Assembly (NCBI RefSeq): GCF_016908275.1
Contig: NZ_JAFBDN010000005.1
Location: forward strand, 41,001 to 105,000
Length of the DNA: 64,000 nucleotides
Direction of reading: 5' to 3'
Source of the DNA: Periweissella beninensis
GTDB lineage: Bacteria; Bacillota; Bacilli; Lactobacillales; Lactobacillaceae
Part shown: positions 35,601 to 45,816 of the stretch, one piece after another
How positions within the stretch are numbered: position 1 is the stretch's first letter
Layout of the letters: each line of letters opens with the position of its first letter
The notes under the pieces: generated by a model
Told to the model about the DNA's origin: nothing
Seen by the model: the letters and a program-made list of their open reading frames with translations, nothing else
Database searches by the model: none
Program-made: the position numbers and the translations under genes

Positions 35601-37499
35601 GCTAGTAAAAAAAGTGAGTACACTAATGTTAAAATTGCTAAAAATGCGCAACTCTTTAAGTCATGGGGAGTAACTAGTTTTCAACTAGCACCACAGTATA
35701 AAAGTTCAACCGATACTAGTTTTTTAGATTCAATTATTGCTAATGGATACGCATTTACTGATAGATATAATGTTGGGCAAGATGGGGCTACTAAATATGG
35801 TGATTTAGATGATTTAGTTAACGCAATTAAGGCTTTACATGGTAGTGGCATTCAAGTGATGGCTGATTTTGTGCCGGATCAAATTTATAATTTACCTAAT
35901 CAACAAGTCGTAGCTGTAAATCGAACGAATGCAATGGGAGATGTTGATCAAAACTCTGATTTACAAAACGTATTATATGCTAGCAATACACAAAGTTCTG
36001 GTAAAGATTATCAGAGTATTTATGGTGGTGCATTTTTAACAAAAATTAAAAAGCTTTATCCTGATTTATTTACAACTAAACAAGTTTCGACTGGTAAATC
36101 AATTGATGCATCACAAGTGATAAAGCAATGGGAGGCCAAGTATTTTAATGGTTCAAATGTACAAGGTAAGGGGATCGGTTATGTTTTAAAAGATAGTGCC
36201 ACTGGGCAGTATTTCAAGGTCACTGCAAATTCCGCAGAAACAGCGTTTTTACCATTACAATTGACAAATGAATTATCAAATACGGGTTTTTATAGTAATA
36301 GTACGGGGATTGCCTACTATGATACGTCAGGGTATCGTGCTAAAAATGCCTTTATTGAAGGAGTTAATGGTAATTGGTATTATTTTGATAAAGATGGGTA
36401 TATGATTTTTGGTAGCCATAAAATTAAAGAAAATTATTACTATTTCCTACCAAATGGGCATGAATTACGAAGTTCATTTTTAACTGATGAAAAAAATAAC
36501 ACATACTATTATAATGCAAAAGGGAAACGAGTTGTAAATCAGTATGTAAGTGATGACCAAGGGAATTATTATTATTTTGGTAGTAACGGTAAAATGGTAC
36601 AAGGGCTAGTAGCGATTAACGATAGCTATCATAAGACACAATATTTTTATGCATCGGGAATTCAGGCAAAAGATGCCTTTATTAAAGATAAAAAAGGCAA
36701 CATTCGTTATTTTGATAGCGGATCGGGTAATATGCTAGTGGCGCAATTTAAGCAAACGCCGGCTGGTAAATGGATGTACTTTAAAAATAATGGAGTAGCA
36801 GCAAAGGGTTACTTAAAATTAGGCAACACCACTTACTATTTTGATCAAAATGGATTCCAGAAGAAGGATTATTATACTGGCAAATTTTATTTTGACAAAA
36901 AGTTGGGTAAAAAGGTTGTTAGTAGTTATGTATATACAAATAAACTGACTAGCAAGCACCAATATCATTGGTATTACTTGAATGCACAGGGGGTAGCTAA
37001 AGTCTTACAATCAGTAACTAAAAAAGAATTAGTGAATGTGAAAAATAATGCCCGGCAAGTTAAAGTAAGCCGTGATAATTTAAACAAATTATTGCAAAAA
37101 CTGACCCAAAATTCAGTAAAGAATCATAAAAAAATAAAACTTACTAAGCAACAATTAAGTAAGTTTAAGTTGAAATATCAACGATTAGTGCACCAAAACA
37201 AAATTTTAAATAAGCTTTACAAAATAAATACAACAAAACTTACTTTAAAAAATACCAATCGATTAGCTAAAATATCAAAAAAGAAACTTGATACCTTAGC
37301 AAAAAAAATTAAGCAAGAACAAAAAAGCTTGCGGAACTTAACTAGTAAGGCGAAGAAAGCTAAATTGAGACTGGTAATCAAAAAGAATCAAAAAGTATTT
37401 CAAAAAGAACGTAAAGTGTATGTTAGATTAAAGCAAAAGGCAGTTAGGGTTAATGCCAGTTATAAGCGATTATTGGTAAAAAAGACATATAACCTTTAG
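32637..37499 (+). CDS. dsr: Secreted GH70 glucansucrase, predicted dextransucrase
   Basis: 1620 residues. It splits sucrose and polymerises the glucose. The N-terminus has a KxYKxGKxW-type signal peptide ([12 protein letters not shown]), then a Ser/Ala-rich repeat stretch (about 76-176), YG-type glucan-binding repeats (about 215-360), and the permuted GH70 core. Catalytic residues are visible: nucleophile Asp604 ([15 protein letters not shown]), acid/base Glu642 ([12 protein letters not shown]) and transition-state Asp715 ([14 protein letters not shown]); region I is [13 protein letters not shown]. The SEV triplet after Asp715 is that of dextran-forming (alpha-1,6) enzymes. More YG repeats follow (about 1225-1450), then a 160-residue, very Lys-rich helical tail without an LPXTG anchor. 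The frame opens at TTG 32622, inside the GGGGG ribosome site, so ATG 32637 is preferred. Confidence 0.96.
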   Translation: MGDKICRKKMHKSGKQWLVVGLTVASVVMGVTTQTNILADSKASDTTDIAEKTTAKIGTDTIKSITDNSGVTSTENSSSSAASASSSAADASSSAAVSSAASASSSAAVSSAADASSSAAVSSAASASSSAAVSSAADASSSVAVSSAASASSSAADASSSVAVSSAASASSTATSNNKDNLNAKLPDNQVIKQKDTVQLKKLKNLKSGRYITTKNGLINYRQTNGKLVKGLVKINGHVQYFDQKGNQVKNKIIKIKGVSLFFDKKSGNLTTGVIKIAQKIKAFNSSTGQQVVSAFYKDIKRNKYYFDTKGDAKIGLTKINGALYYFDKSAHLRTNYSAVLNGQVLYFNKAGKAIDDNTLTIKQGLTVNNSDYTQHNQVFDTTKASVENVDTYLTAAAWYRPKEILNDGTTWTASNSNDYRPILMSWWPDTQTKVNYLNYMKDLGFINNNTDFKTGDTEDLLRQATESVQANIEKKITKDKSVTWLRSVMDTFVKTQVQWNSDSEDLNDDHLQGGALSYINSPLTLDANSDFRLMNRTPTNQTGKQAYTTDNSLGGYELLLANDVDNSNPVVQAEDLNWLYYLLNLGTILKGDSDANFDSVRVDAVDNVDADLLQIVSQYMADAYKTNESDANANAHLSILEDWSYNDAQYQKDNGASQLTINNHMHTQMIYSLTKDPSTRSSMKRFLEFTDYDRSNDSTENIAIPNYAFVRAHDSEVQTVIAQIIKDLYPNSGSGLIPTTEEIAKAFEVYNKDEKSVNKKYTHYNIPSSYAYMLTSKDTVPRVYYGDLYTDNGQYMETQTPYFKAISNLLKLRVKYVSGGETQNVDGNDILTQVRFGNGAMKVTDKGTKATRTQGVGVIIANNPKLILKKGQTVVLHMGTAHKNQLFRAAILTTKNGLKVYASDQNAPTMRTNSKGDLIFNSSSIYGVAQVEVSGYLAVWVPVGASEKQDARTKATQAKNKDGQVLHSNAALDSNLIYEGFSNFQAFASKKSEYTNVKIAKNAQLFKSWGVTSFQLAPQYKSSTDTSFLDSIIANGYAFTDRYNVGQDGATKYGDLDDLVNAIKALHGSGIQVMADFVPDQIYNLPNQQVVAVNRTNAMGDVDQNSDLQNVLYASNTQSSGKDYQSIYGGAFLTKIKKLYPDLFTTKQVSTGKSIDASQVIKQWEAKYFNGSNVQGKGIGYVLKDSATGQYFKVTANSAETAFLPLQLTNELSNTGFYSNSTGIAYYDTSGYRAKNAFIEGVNGNWYYFDKDGYMIFGSHKIKENYYYFLPNGHELRSSFLTDEKNNTYYYNAKGKRVVNQYVSDDQGNYYYFGSNGKMVQGLVAINDSYHKTQYFYASGIQAKDAFIKDKKGNIRYFDSGSGNMLVAQFKQTPAGKWMYFKNNGVAAKGYLKLGNTTYYFDQNGFQKKDYYTGKFYFDKKLGKKVVSSYVYTNKLTSKHQYHWYYLNAQGVAKVLQSVTKKELVNVKNNARQVKVSRDNLNKLLQKLTQNSVKNHKKIKLTKQQLSKFKLKYQRLVHQNKILNKLYKINTTKLTLKNTNRLAKISKKKLDTLAKKIKQEQKSLRNLTSKAKKAKLRLVIKKNQKVFQKERKVYVRLKQKAVRVNASYKRLLVKKTYNL
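32864..33165 (+). repeat. Ser/Ala coding tandem repeats, 36-bp period
   Basis: Repeated 12-codon units of the form [12 protein letters not shown] and [12 protein letters not shown] (about eight units, some shortened), with codon use dominated by AGT, AGC, GCA and GCC. They encode a flexible linker after the signal peptide and are a likely site of length variation. Confidence 0.85.
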
Positions 37500-37507
37500 A
37501 GCATATT

Positions 37508-37591
37508 AAAAAGAGGCTACGATAAACTAGGAGTTACTTCAAAGAAAAAACTTTGGAATAACTATCGAGTTCATACGGCCTCTTTTTTTAT
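37508..37591 (+). terminator. Long-hairpin terminator after the dextransucrase gene
   Basis: AAAAAGAGGC...GCCTCTTTTTTT closes an 80-nt structure with inner pairings (GATA/TATC, AGTTA/TAACT, TTCAAAG/CTTTGGAA). Confidence 0.75.
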
Positions 37592-37623
37592 AAAAATTAA
37601 GAAGATGCTTGTATAGGGATGAG

Positions 37624-38430
37624 TTAGGCTAAAACATATTTCTCAACTGCTTGAGCAACACCATCTTCAGCATTAGTTGCAGTAATTACATTAGCGGCTG
37701 CTTTAGCCTCACTAGTACCGTTACCCATAGCAACGCCTAAACCAGCCCATTCAAGCATGGTTAAATCGTTGTTTTGATCGCCAAGGGCCATAACTTCTGC
37801 TTGTTGAAGACCAAGTTTGGTAGCCAAAGCATTAAGCGCATTACCCTTAGAAGCATTTTTGTTAATAAATTCGAGGAAATAAGGAGTAGAACGAACGACA
37901 TAAAAGCGATCGTGAAATGATGTTGGGATAGCCTTAATAACCCGGTCAATAACCTCAGGTTCATCAATCATCATGCCTTTAGAATAATCTTTTACTTCCA
38001 TATCAGCCACGGGTACATATTTAATTTGCATATTTACTAAGAAAGATTCACCAATTGAATATTTAGGAATTAATTGATGAGCAGTATAAATTAAGTGATC
38101 ATCTTCAACATGGAAATGGACAGCTAATTTATGGCTAAGAGCTTCAATATCACGGTAATCATCATAAGAAATAGTTTCTTTGGTTAGAATATTACCACTG
38201 ACAGTTTGAGCGAGAGCGCCATTAAACGTAATAACGTATTGATCATCCCCATGTAAACCTAGTTTGTCCAAGTAAGGTGTAACTCCAGTCAAGGGGCGTC
38301 CAGTAGTTAAAACAACTTTGACACCACGAGCGCTAGCAGCTTGTAGTGTTTTGATTGTCCGTGGTGCCAATTCATTATTCTCATTTAATAGGGTACCATC
38401 GATATCGATGGCAATTAATTTGATACTCAT
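37624..38430 (-). CDS. HAD-superfamily (Cof/YidA type) sugar phosphatase
   Basis: 268 residues. Motif I IAIDIDGTLLNE (residues 6-17) carries the nucleophile Asp. Motif II is LTTGRP, and the C-terminal motif is MALGDQNNDLTML with the acidic pair. A type IIB cap lies between. This is the Cof family, which dephosphorylates sugar phosphates or flavin precursors; substrate not predictable. The frame extends to 38538, but AGGAG 7 nt before ATG 38430 fixes the start. It begins 16 nt after the HD-domain gene ends, in one operon with it and the LipL-like gene. Confidence 0.9.
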   Translation of the reverse strand: MSIKLIAIDIDGTLLNENNELAPRTIKTLQAASARGVKVVLTTGRPLTGVTPYLDKLGLHGDDQYVITFNGALAQTVSGNILTKETISYDDYRDIEALSHKLAVHFHVEDDHLIYTAHQLIPKYSIGESFLVNMQIKYVPVADMEVKDYSKGMMIDEPEVIDRVIKAIPTSFHDRFYVVRSTPYFLEFINKNASKGNALNALATKLGLQQAEVMALGDQNNDLTMLEWAGLGVAMGNGTSEAKAAANVITATNAEDGVAQAVEKYVLA

Positions 38431-38446
38431 AAAAATCTCCTGTAAG

Positions 38447-39811
38447 TTAAGAATTAGGTCCAATAAGGTAATTATTGTTGATATAGTGTTGAAAGTCAAC
38501 GTAGATAGGATTAAATAAATCATTTGTTCCAGTTTCAAGCATTTCTTTTGGGAAAAAGAAGCGGCGATCTCCCGATTGACGCCCGCTAATTGATTTAACT
38601 AGGGGACTGACTGTTGATAATTCAACAGTTGATTGATCAGGTAATAGCAATTCAATTTGCGTTTGTGGATTTTTAGCATGCGGATTATAAGCATCGTATG
38701 GCAAGTTGAAGCTATCATTTTCCGCAGTGTAGTATTGCGCATTAAACCCAGCTTGTTGGATTAACTTACGGACGAGAGGTAAAGTATCAGTTGAGGCTTG
38801 CGTTAAGATGACTGATTTTAATGGTTTACGATCTAAAAAACGAATAGCTAAATCACTTAAAATAGTGTCATCACTAGTCCGCCATTTACCAAAATATGTC
38901 ATTAAAACACCATCATCTAAGGCAAGATAATCTGTTAATGTTGGTTGCCCTTTTAAAAATGGCAATAATGCTTCAGGAATAAAACTAGTATCGATGGTAA
39001 CATCAGATAATGAACGATGATATAAATCATAAGCGCGTTTCAAAAGATTAGTTAAAATTACCTCCATCGCACGTGAGGCTGGATGAAAATAAACTTGAAG
39101 ATACATTTGATACCGGCTAACAACGTAGTCTTCAATGGCATGCATGCCGGTTATGGAGAATACTAAATTACCTTGAAAAGGCCGAATTAGGCGTAAAATA
39201 CGGGACAAATCAAAAGTACCATAATTGGCACCGGTGAAGTAAGCATCGCGTAGTAAGTAATCCATGCGATCAGCATCAATTTGACTGGCAATAATTTGAA
39301 TAACTTGTTGATTAGGATAGGTTTTATTTAAAATACTAGCTACTTTTTTGGGAAAATCCGGACTAACCCGACTTAAGACCGTGTTTATTTCTGTCCCAGC
39401 CGTGGTGATGATTAAGCGTGTGAATTTTTCATGATTAGTATTAAAAATATGTTCAAAGGTATGTGAATAGGGTCCATGGCCAACGTCATGTAATAAGGCC
39501 GCAATTAGCGTAATCATTTGTTCTTCGGGATGCCACTGGCCATCATTAGCCGTGGTACTTGAGTAACGCGCGTTGAGATGTGTTGTAATTTGGCGAGCAA
39601 TTTCATAGACACCTAATGAGTGCGTGAAGCGTGAATGTTCCGCACCTGGAAATACTAATGACGATATGCCTAGTTGTTTGATTCGCCGAAGCCGTTGAAA
39701 TTCAGTTGTATTAATTAAATCAAGAATTATTTGATGCTGAACATAAATATAAGTATGAACAGGATCGCGAAAGACAGTTTCTTTAGACAAGGTTTGGGTT
39801 AGATAACTCAT
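38447..39811 (-). CDS. HD-domain phosphohydrolase (YwfO type, dGTPase-like)
   Basis: 454 residues. The metal-binding HD motif is in AALLHDVGHGPYSHTFEH (about residues 82-99), with further ligands at HSRFTHSLGVYE (near 58-69) and DADRMDYLLRDA (near 196-207). This is the YwfO subgroup of SAMHD1/dGTPase-related proteins found next to rpoE in Firmicutes, as here. It probably hydrolyses nucleotides; the exact substrate is not certain. Its ATG overlaps the LipL-like gene stop by 3 nt, so translation is coupled. Confidence 0.88.
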   Translation of the reverse strand: MSYLTQTLSKETVFRDPVHTYIYVQHQIILDLINTTEFQRLRRIKQLGISSLVFPGAEHSRFTHSLGVYEIARQITTHLNARYSSTTANDGQWHPEEQMITLIAALLHDVGHGPYSHTFEHIFNTNHEKFTRLIITTAGTEINTVLSRVSPDFPKKVASILNKTYPNQQVIQIIASQIDADRMDYLLRDAYFTGANYGTFDLSRILRLIRPFQGNLVFSITGMHAIEDYVVSRYQMYLQVYFHPASRAMEVILTNLLKRAYDLYHRSLSDVTIDTSFIPEALLPFLKGQPTLTDYLALDDGVLMTYFGKWRTSDDTILSDLAIRFLDRKPLKSVILTQASTDTLPLVRKLIQQAGFNAQYYTAENDSFNLPYDAYNPHAKNPQTQIELLLPDQSTVELSTVSPLVKSISGRQSGDRRFFFPKEMLETGTNDLFNPIYVDFQHYINNNYLIGPNS

Positions 39812-40632
39812 ATAAAAGTTCCCTTCGTGTGTAAAATATTGAGATTAGCCGGTTGACGGGCGATTAATTTTGTTTTTATCGCAAAAACTTGGTCATTAAT
39901 ATCATCGGTAACTATTAATCGACTTTTAGGAATGTTTGGCCAAATGCTTTGAAATTCTTTAATGATGTTAGCAACTTTAATTTGTGGCTTAAGTGTTGCT
40001 AAGGTTGTCATACAGGCAGGATCAACATTTGGATAAGGTGGCATAATATCGGCTTTACCAGTGCCAATTTGATACATTTGACGAACTAACTGACCACGTT
40101 CGAGTTGATTACCAGCAACGCTTAAATAAAATGATACTAGAACTTTATTACGATGGCGATATTGGGCTAAACCAGCAATTTTTAGGCCATTAATACTAAC
40201 ATCAAAATCACCAGGACAATATGATTGCTTAATTTCACCAACAACTAACGGTAGCGGAGATAAGGTCTCTTTTAGTAGCTTAATGGCTAGTTGATAGGTG
40301 CTTTCAATGCTTAAGGGGCTATCTAGCGGTTGCTCAAAGATTAATGCGCCATTTAGAATATTAGGATCGCTAATAACAGCTAAACCACCTGCTGACCGAA
40401 CATAGGGAATATAACCATGAGCAAGCAAAAAATCAGTTGCTTTGTTAAAAAAGGGTAGTTGTTTATCACGATGACCTAAGGCAATGGCTGGTGGTGTTAT
40501 CCATAAGTGTAAGAACCCCGTTGTTGCATTAGTATAATCAAATAAGGCAGTGTTAAAGGCGGTACTGGTTAATGGTGAATCTGTGTTAAATTCATTAGTA
40601 ATTAATTTGAGACTTGTAAATGGTAAATCCAT
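39808..40632 (-). CDS. lipL: LipL-like octanoyl/lipoyl transferase (BirA/LplA/LipB fold)
   Basis: 274 residues of the biotin/lipoate protein ligase fold. YVRSAGGLAVISD (near residues 77-89) is the acyl-binding glycine loop. SYCPGDFDVSINGLKIAGLA (near 137-156) carries a cysteine (Cys139) aligned with the nucleophile of Bacillus LipL, plus the conserved Lys. It should move octanoyl or lipoyl groups between E2/GcvH domains; LplA-type ligase is the alternative, but the SYCPGD motif favours LipL. GAGG 8 nt before ATG 40632 fixes the start (the frame reaches 40695). It is the first gene of the lipL, HD and HAD operon. Confidence 0.82.
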   Translation of the reverse strand: MDLPFTSLKLITNEFNTDSPLTSTAFNTALFDYTNATTGFLHLWITPPAIALGHRDKQLPFFNKATDFLLAHGYIPYVRSAGGLAVISDPNILNGALIFEQPLDSPLSIESTYQLAIKLLKETLSPLPLVVGEIKQSYCPGDFDVSINGLKIAGLAQYRHRNKVLVSFYLSVAGNQLERGQLVRQMYQIGTGKADIMPPYPNVDPACMTTLATLKPQIKVANIIKEFQSIWPNIPKSRLIVTDDINDQVFAIKTKLIARQPANLNILHTKGTFI

Positions 40633-40753
40633 AATATTGACCTCACAAATTATTTTCTGAATAAATATTGGAATTAAGCAGTGCTTCTCTATCATTATAC
40701 CGAATGCTTGCCGTATAATAAATGAATAGCATAGTGATTGAGAGGTAAGTAAA

Positions 40754-41194
40754 ATGGTAGTTAGGCAATCAACAGGGGTACCAATAAAAATAAATTTGAC
40801 GACAACAATTAAACAACCTGAACAATCAGAAAAATTTACATTTAGTGAAAACGGTCAAGCAGTCTATATTGGCGATACATTGTATTTAAGATATCAAGAA
40901 AGTGCTGAAAATGGAACTAAGGTACCGGTAACTATGAAGATAAAGACAGATAATACAATTCAATTGCGTCGTCATGGACAAGCCGACTTGCGGTTGCTTT
41001 TTGATGTGAACAACAAAGGTTTATCAAAATATCGAACGCCAGCAGGGTTGCTGGATATTATGGTTAGTACTAAACGATTAATATCAAAAATTGAACAAAA
41101 ACCATTAAATGGGCAAGTTATAATTGATTATGATCTGGCGGTTGGTGGTCAATATGTTGGAAACTACAACATTCAATTGCAATTTGCTAACTAA
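40754..41194 (+). CDS. DUF1934 beta-barrel protein (YwiB-like)
   Basis: 146 residues, predicted all-beta and cytoplasmic. It follows the DUF1934 pattern: VPIKINLTTTIKQ, ENGQAVYIGDTLYLRYQES, LRRHGQADLRLLFD, and the C-terminal IDYDLAVGGQYVGNYNIQLQF. The family is lipocalin-like in fold and of unknown function. In Firmicutes it often lies near rpoE and pyrG, as here. A short gap (60 nt) separates it from the divergent lipL gene. GAGAGGTAAG lies 4-10 nt before ATG 40754. Confidence 0.85.
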   Translation: MVVRQSTGVPIKINLTTTIKQPEQSEKFTFSENGQAVYIGDTLYLRYQESAENGTKVPVTMKIKTDNTIQLRRHGQADLRLLFDVNNKGLSKYRTPAGLLDIMVSTKRLISKIEQKPLNGQVIIDYDLAVGGQYVGNYNIQLQFAN

Positions 41195-41240
41195 AATAGT
41201 AAAATACATATAGTATAAACTCTGAAAGGACGTGCTAATT

Positions 41241-41846
41241 TTGGAACTTACAAAATTTGAAGGCCAAAACAAAGACGAACTATCACTTATTGAGGTTGCC
41301 CATGGCGTTTTATCATTACACGGTGAAACAATGGGATTTGCTGATTTGGTAAATGAAGTTCAACAATTTTTAGGCAAGAGCGATGAAGAAATTCGTGAGC
41401 GGTTGTCACAATTTTATACAGATTTGAATATTGATGGTAGTTTTATCTCCTTAGGGGATAACATGTGGGGACTTCGTTCATGGTATGCAATTGATTCAAT
41501 CGATGAAGCCGTCCATTTAGATGAAGATGATGACGCACCTGTTCGTAAAAAGAAACGCAAGAAAGTTAATGCTTTCTTAGATGATTCAGCAGACGACGAT
41601 GACGTTATTGACTACAACGATGATGATCCTGAGGATGATGACTTCGATCAAGTTGATGATGTAGAAGATGATGATGATGACGATGAAGAAGATGATGCAA
41701 CATTAGATGATGATGTTAAAGCAGCTAGTGATTTTGATGATGTTGACGACGATGATGATGCCTTAGATGATGGTATCGAAGGTCAATTAACAGAATTTTC
41801 AGATGACGATGATGATTTTGACCAAGAAGAAGACAAGGAAAATTAA
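41241..41846 (+). CDS. rpoE: RNA polymerase delta subunit
   Basis: 201 residues. The N-terminal globular domain ([20 protein letters not shown]..., residues 2-90) is followed by an extremely acidic, disordered tail (about residues 97-201) made largely of Asp and Glu. Delta helps RNA polymerase release from nucleic acids and tunes its response to initiating nucleotides, which suits its position directly before the NTP-sensing pyrG. The start is TTG 41241: GAAAGGA at 41223-41229 is too close to the upstream GTG 41232, and family members begin MEL. Confidence 0.95.
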   Translation: MELTKFEGQNKDELSLIEVAHGVLSLHGETMGFADLVNEVQQFLGKSDEEIRERLSQFYTDLNIDGSFISLGDNMWGLRSWYAIDSIDEAVHLDEDDDAPVRKKKRKKVNAFLDDSADDDDVIDYNDDDPEDDDFDQVDDVEDDDDDDEEDDATLDDDVKAASDFDDVDDDDDALDDGIEGQLTEFSDDDDDFDQEEDKEN

Positions 41847-41872
41847 TTTTAAAGATTAATTTCTTAAAGTCC

Positions 41873-41901
41873 TTGACTATTGTAAATGACTTGTGTAGTA
41901 T
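41873..41901 (+). promoter_or_regulatory. pyrG promoter with GGGCTCC start site
   Basis: TTGACT (41873-41878), 17-nt spacer, TAGTAT (41896-41901). The transcript should begin at GGGCTCC (41908), the initially transcribed sequence at which CTP shortage causes reiterative G addition in Bacillus pyrG. Confidence 0.85.
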
Positions 41902-41907
41902 ATTTTA

Positions 41908-41987
41908 GGGCTCCTTACTTTAAGGACGATCAACTACGTAAGTTATTTAGCTCCCAATTCATAATTGAGTTGGGGGCTCTTTTTTTA
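41908..41987 (+). promoter_or_regulatory. pyrG attenuator (CTP-sensing leader)
   Basis: The leader starts GGGCTCC and ends with the terminator AGCTCCCAA / TTGGGGGCT plus T7 (41949-41987). In Bacillus subtilis, extra G residues added at the 5' end when CTP is low pair with the CU-rich terminator arm and prevent termination. All the elements of that mechanism are present: GGGC start, CTCCC in the terminator arm and an 80-nt leader. Confidence 0.88.
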
Positions 41988-42029
41988 TTTTTACGATCAT
42001 AGGTAACCCAATGTAAAGTTAACCCATAG

Positions 42030-43652
<1,623 letters not shown>

Positions 43653-43768
43653 AATTAATTGAGTAAACAAATGATTAATGGAGAAATTAACACTCTATAA
43701 TTAAATTTAACTTGGTCTAACAGCTGTTAAAATGACTAAACACAAATTGTTGAATAAATAGGTACCGT

Positions 43769-43808
43769 AAAAGATGGTCGGGATATTGGTCCTAGCCATC
43801 TTTTTTTG
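43769..43808 (+). terminator. Terminator after pyrG
   Basis: AAAAGATGGTCGGGA and TCCTAGCCATCTTTTTTT form the stem, ending in T7. Confidence 0.8.
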
Positions 43809-43893
43809 CTAGAAATAAGCAAAAATCGTTAAATTAATTAAAATTAAAGTTGTGTGCAAACATGGCAAACTGATGAGAAAATTACTAGGAGTA

Positions 43894-43922
43894 TTGTTAT
43901 TTTTGAAAAACATCTGTAAAAT
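43894..43922 (+). promoter_or_regulatory. Promoter of murA
   Basis: TTGTTA (43894-43899), 17-nt spacer, TAAAAT (43917-43922). Confidence 0.6.
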
Positions 43923-44004
43923 TTAAAGATGTATGTAGCCATGCATATGAGTGTGTATAAAATTTACGCAACACACATTTTTTAAGAGTATAAAGGTGTA
44001 TATA

Positions 44005-45279
44005 ATGAATAAAAAAATGATTATTAATGGCGGTCGTCGTTTAGCAGGAGATGTGACGATCGGCGGTGCAAAAAATTCTACAGTAGCACTAATTCCTGCA
44101 ACAATTCTAGCAGATACACCGGTTCGTTTTGATAGTGTACCAGATATTGCCGATGTATATAATTTACAAATAATTTTGAATTCAATGAATGTAAAGTCAA
44201 AATTTCAACATAGTATCTTAGACGTTGATCCAACAGAAATTAAAGAAGCAGCTTTACCTAGTACTGCCATCAAAAGCTTACGTGCATCGTATTATTTTAT
44301 GGGGGCACTTTTAGGACGCTTTGGTCGGGCAACGGTGACTTTTCCCGGTGGTGATAATATTGGACCTCGCCCAATTGATCAACATATAAAAGGGTTTAAG
44401 GCACTAGGGGCTGAAGTACATGAAGAAAATGATACAATTTATATTACAACTGGGATAAATGGGTTGCATGGTGCGCGGATTTTTCTAGACATGGTTTCAG
44501 TTGGGGCGACGATTAATATTATTTTAGCAGCGGTTAAAGCACCCGGCCAAACTATCATTGAAAATGCGGCGCGTGAACCAGAAATTATTGATTTGGCAAC
44601 CTTTTTGAATAATATGGGAGCTAAAGTTCGTGGTGCTGGGACTGATGTCATTAGAATTGAAGGTGTTTTGGAATTAAATTCGCGTGCAACGCATACAATT
44701 ATTCCAGACAGAATTGAAGCTGGAACTTATTTATCATTAGCTGCAGCTGTTGGGGATGGGATAATGATTCATAATATTATTCCAGAACATTTGGAGTCTT
44801 TTACATCTAAAATGATTGAGATGGGTGTAGATTTACAAATTGATGGTGATCAAATTTATGTCCCAAAAACTACCCAAATTACCCCAATTAGTATAAAAAC
44901 TTCACCATATCCTGGTTTTGCCACTGATTTACAGCAACCAATTACCCCAGTTTTGATGCTGGCTGATGGTGAAAGTAAGATTTTAGACACGATTTATCCT
45001 AAACGCGTCCGACATATTGTTGAACTACGTCGCTTAGGAGCGGATATTGCTTCAGCTGTGGAAGGTGTTATTACAGTAAATCAAAGTACCAATTTAGTTG
45101 GTTCAGTTGTCCAAGCAGCCGAAATTAGAGCAGGCGCCGCTTTGATGATTGCGGGTATGATGGCGGATGGCCAAACGGTTATTAAAGCAGCCGATCATAT
45201 TTTAAGAGGATATGATCGAGTTGTTTGGAAACTAACACAGTTAGGCGCAGATGTTGAAATTATCGCTGAAGATAACTAA
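44005..45279 (+). CDS. murA: UDP-N-acetylglucosamine 1-carboxyvinyltransferase with Asp at the fosfomycin-target position
   Basis: 424 residues. It catalyses the first committed step of peptidoglycan synthesis, moving enolpyruvate from PEP to UDP-GlcNAc. The KN pair of [13 protein letters not shown] (residues 18-30) is intact. The catalytic loop reads [13 protein letters not shown]. Asp117 (codon 44353-44355) stands where E. coli has Cys115, the residue alkylated by fosfomycin. Asp-type MurA enzymes (for example in mycobacteria) are active but not inhibited, so intrinsic fosfomycin resistance is predicted. The frame is open to 43951, but AAAGG at 43992-43996 and family length favour ATG 44005. 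Confidence 0.96.
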   Translation: MNKKMIINGGRRLAGDVTIGGAKNSTVALIPATILADTPVRFDSVPDIADVYNLQIILNSMNVKSKFQHSILDVDPTEIKEAALPSTAIKSLRASYYFMGALLGRFGRATVTFPGGDNIGPRPIDQHIKGFKALGAEVHEENDTIYITTGINGLHGARIFLDMVSVGATINIILAAVKAPGQTIIENAAREPEIIDLATFLNNMGAKVRGAGTDVIRIEGVLELNSRATHTIIPDRIEAGTYLSLAAAVGDGIMIHNIIPEHLESFTSKMIEMGVDLQIDGDQIYVPKTTQITPISIKTSPYPGFATDLQQPITPVLMLADGESKILDTIYPKRVRHIVELRRLGADIASAVEGVITVNQSTNLVGSVVQAAEIRAGAALMIAGMMADGQTVIKAADHILRGYDRVVWKLTQLGADVEIIAEDN

Positions 45280-45295
45280 TTTTTGTATTTTTATA

Positions 45296-45324
45296 TTGTA
45301 CGTTTTTTTTAAACGTGATAAGAT
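45296..45324 (+). promoter_or_regulatory. Promoter of rpmE2
   Basis: TTGTAC (45296-45301), 17-nt spacer, TAAGAT (45319-45324). The spacer includes a palindrome ACGTTT...AAACGT that may also be a weak terminator of murA. Confidence 0.6.
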
Positions 45325-45357
45325 GTATGAGTTAGTTACATAACAAGGAAACTGACT

Positions 45358-45378
45358 CTGATGCAGGCAATGCATCAG
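45358..45378 (+). promoter_or_regulatory. Perfect hairpin in the rpmE2 leader, candidate L31 leader element
   Basis: CTGATGCA and TGCATCAG form an 8-bp stem with a 5-nt loop, 7 nt before the Shine-Dalgarno (AAGGAG, 45385-45390). It is placed to control ribosome access; L31 autoregulatory leaders are known in several phyla. Confidence 0.5.
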
Positions 45379-45397
45379 GGCAATAAGGAGAGTTATT

Positions 45398-45640
45398 ATG
45401 AAAAACGGAATTCATCCAGAATACCACAAAGTTGTTTTTGTTGATTCAACAACTGGTTTTAAGTTTTTATCAGGTTCAACTAAGACTTCAGACCAAACTA
45501 TCGAATTTGAAGGGGCAACGTACCCAATGATTCGTGTTGAAATTACTTCAGATTCACACCCATTCTACACTGGTAAACAAAAGTTTACACAAGCAGATGG
45601 TGCAGTCGACAAGTTCAACAAGAAGTATGGTTTAAAATAA
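45398..45640 (+). CDS. rpmE2: 50S ribosomal protein L31 type B
   Basis: 80 residues, the zinc-independent (C-minus) form: the four cysteines of type A L31 are absent. The type B pattern [20 protein letters not shown] and [13 protein letters not shown]...[10 protein letters not shown] is complete. In many bacteria the cysteine-free form lets the cell spare zinc; here I see no Zur-box-like palindrome in front. AAGGAG 7 nt before ATG 45398 fixes the start. Confidence 0.96.
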   Translation: MKNGIHPEYHKVVFVDSTTGFKFLSGSTKTSDQTIEFEGATYPMIRVEITSDSHPFYTGKQKFTQADGAVDKFNKKYGLK

Positions 45641-45657
45641 GGTTGTTACTTATTTTT

Positions 45658-45689
45658 AAGAGACGTTCTCAATTTGAGAACGTCTCTTT
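45658..45689 (+). terminator. Terminator after rpmE2
   Basis: Perfect stem AAGAGACGTTCTCA / TGAGAACGTCTCTT with a 4-nt loop; the T tract is short. Confidence 0.8.
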
Positions 45690-45732
45690 GTGTTTTATGT
45701 CCTTTTTTGAGTACATAAAAGGTTTTAGTAAA

Positions 45733-45793
45733 TAAAAAGCGTTAATAAGGATGGTTAACATGATGGCTAACGATCTTTATTAACGCTTTTTAG
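45733..45793. terminator. Bidirectional terminator between rpmE2 and rpiR
   Basis: AAAAAGCGTTAATAAGGATGGTTA pairs with TAACGATCTTTATTAACGCTTTTT, with T tracts on both strands. Confidence 0.8.
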
Positions 45794-45816
45794 GCTTGAA
45801 ATTCTTTAGTAAGGGG

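Larger units (their letters stand above)
43653..44004 (+). other. Gap between pyrG and murA
   Basis: No gene is visible in these 352 nt. They hold the pyrG terminator (43769-43808: AAAAGATGG / CCATCTTTTTTT) and the murA promoter (43894-43922). The rest is AT-rich without recognisable motifs. Confidence 0.6.
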
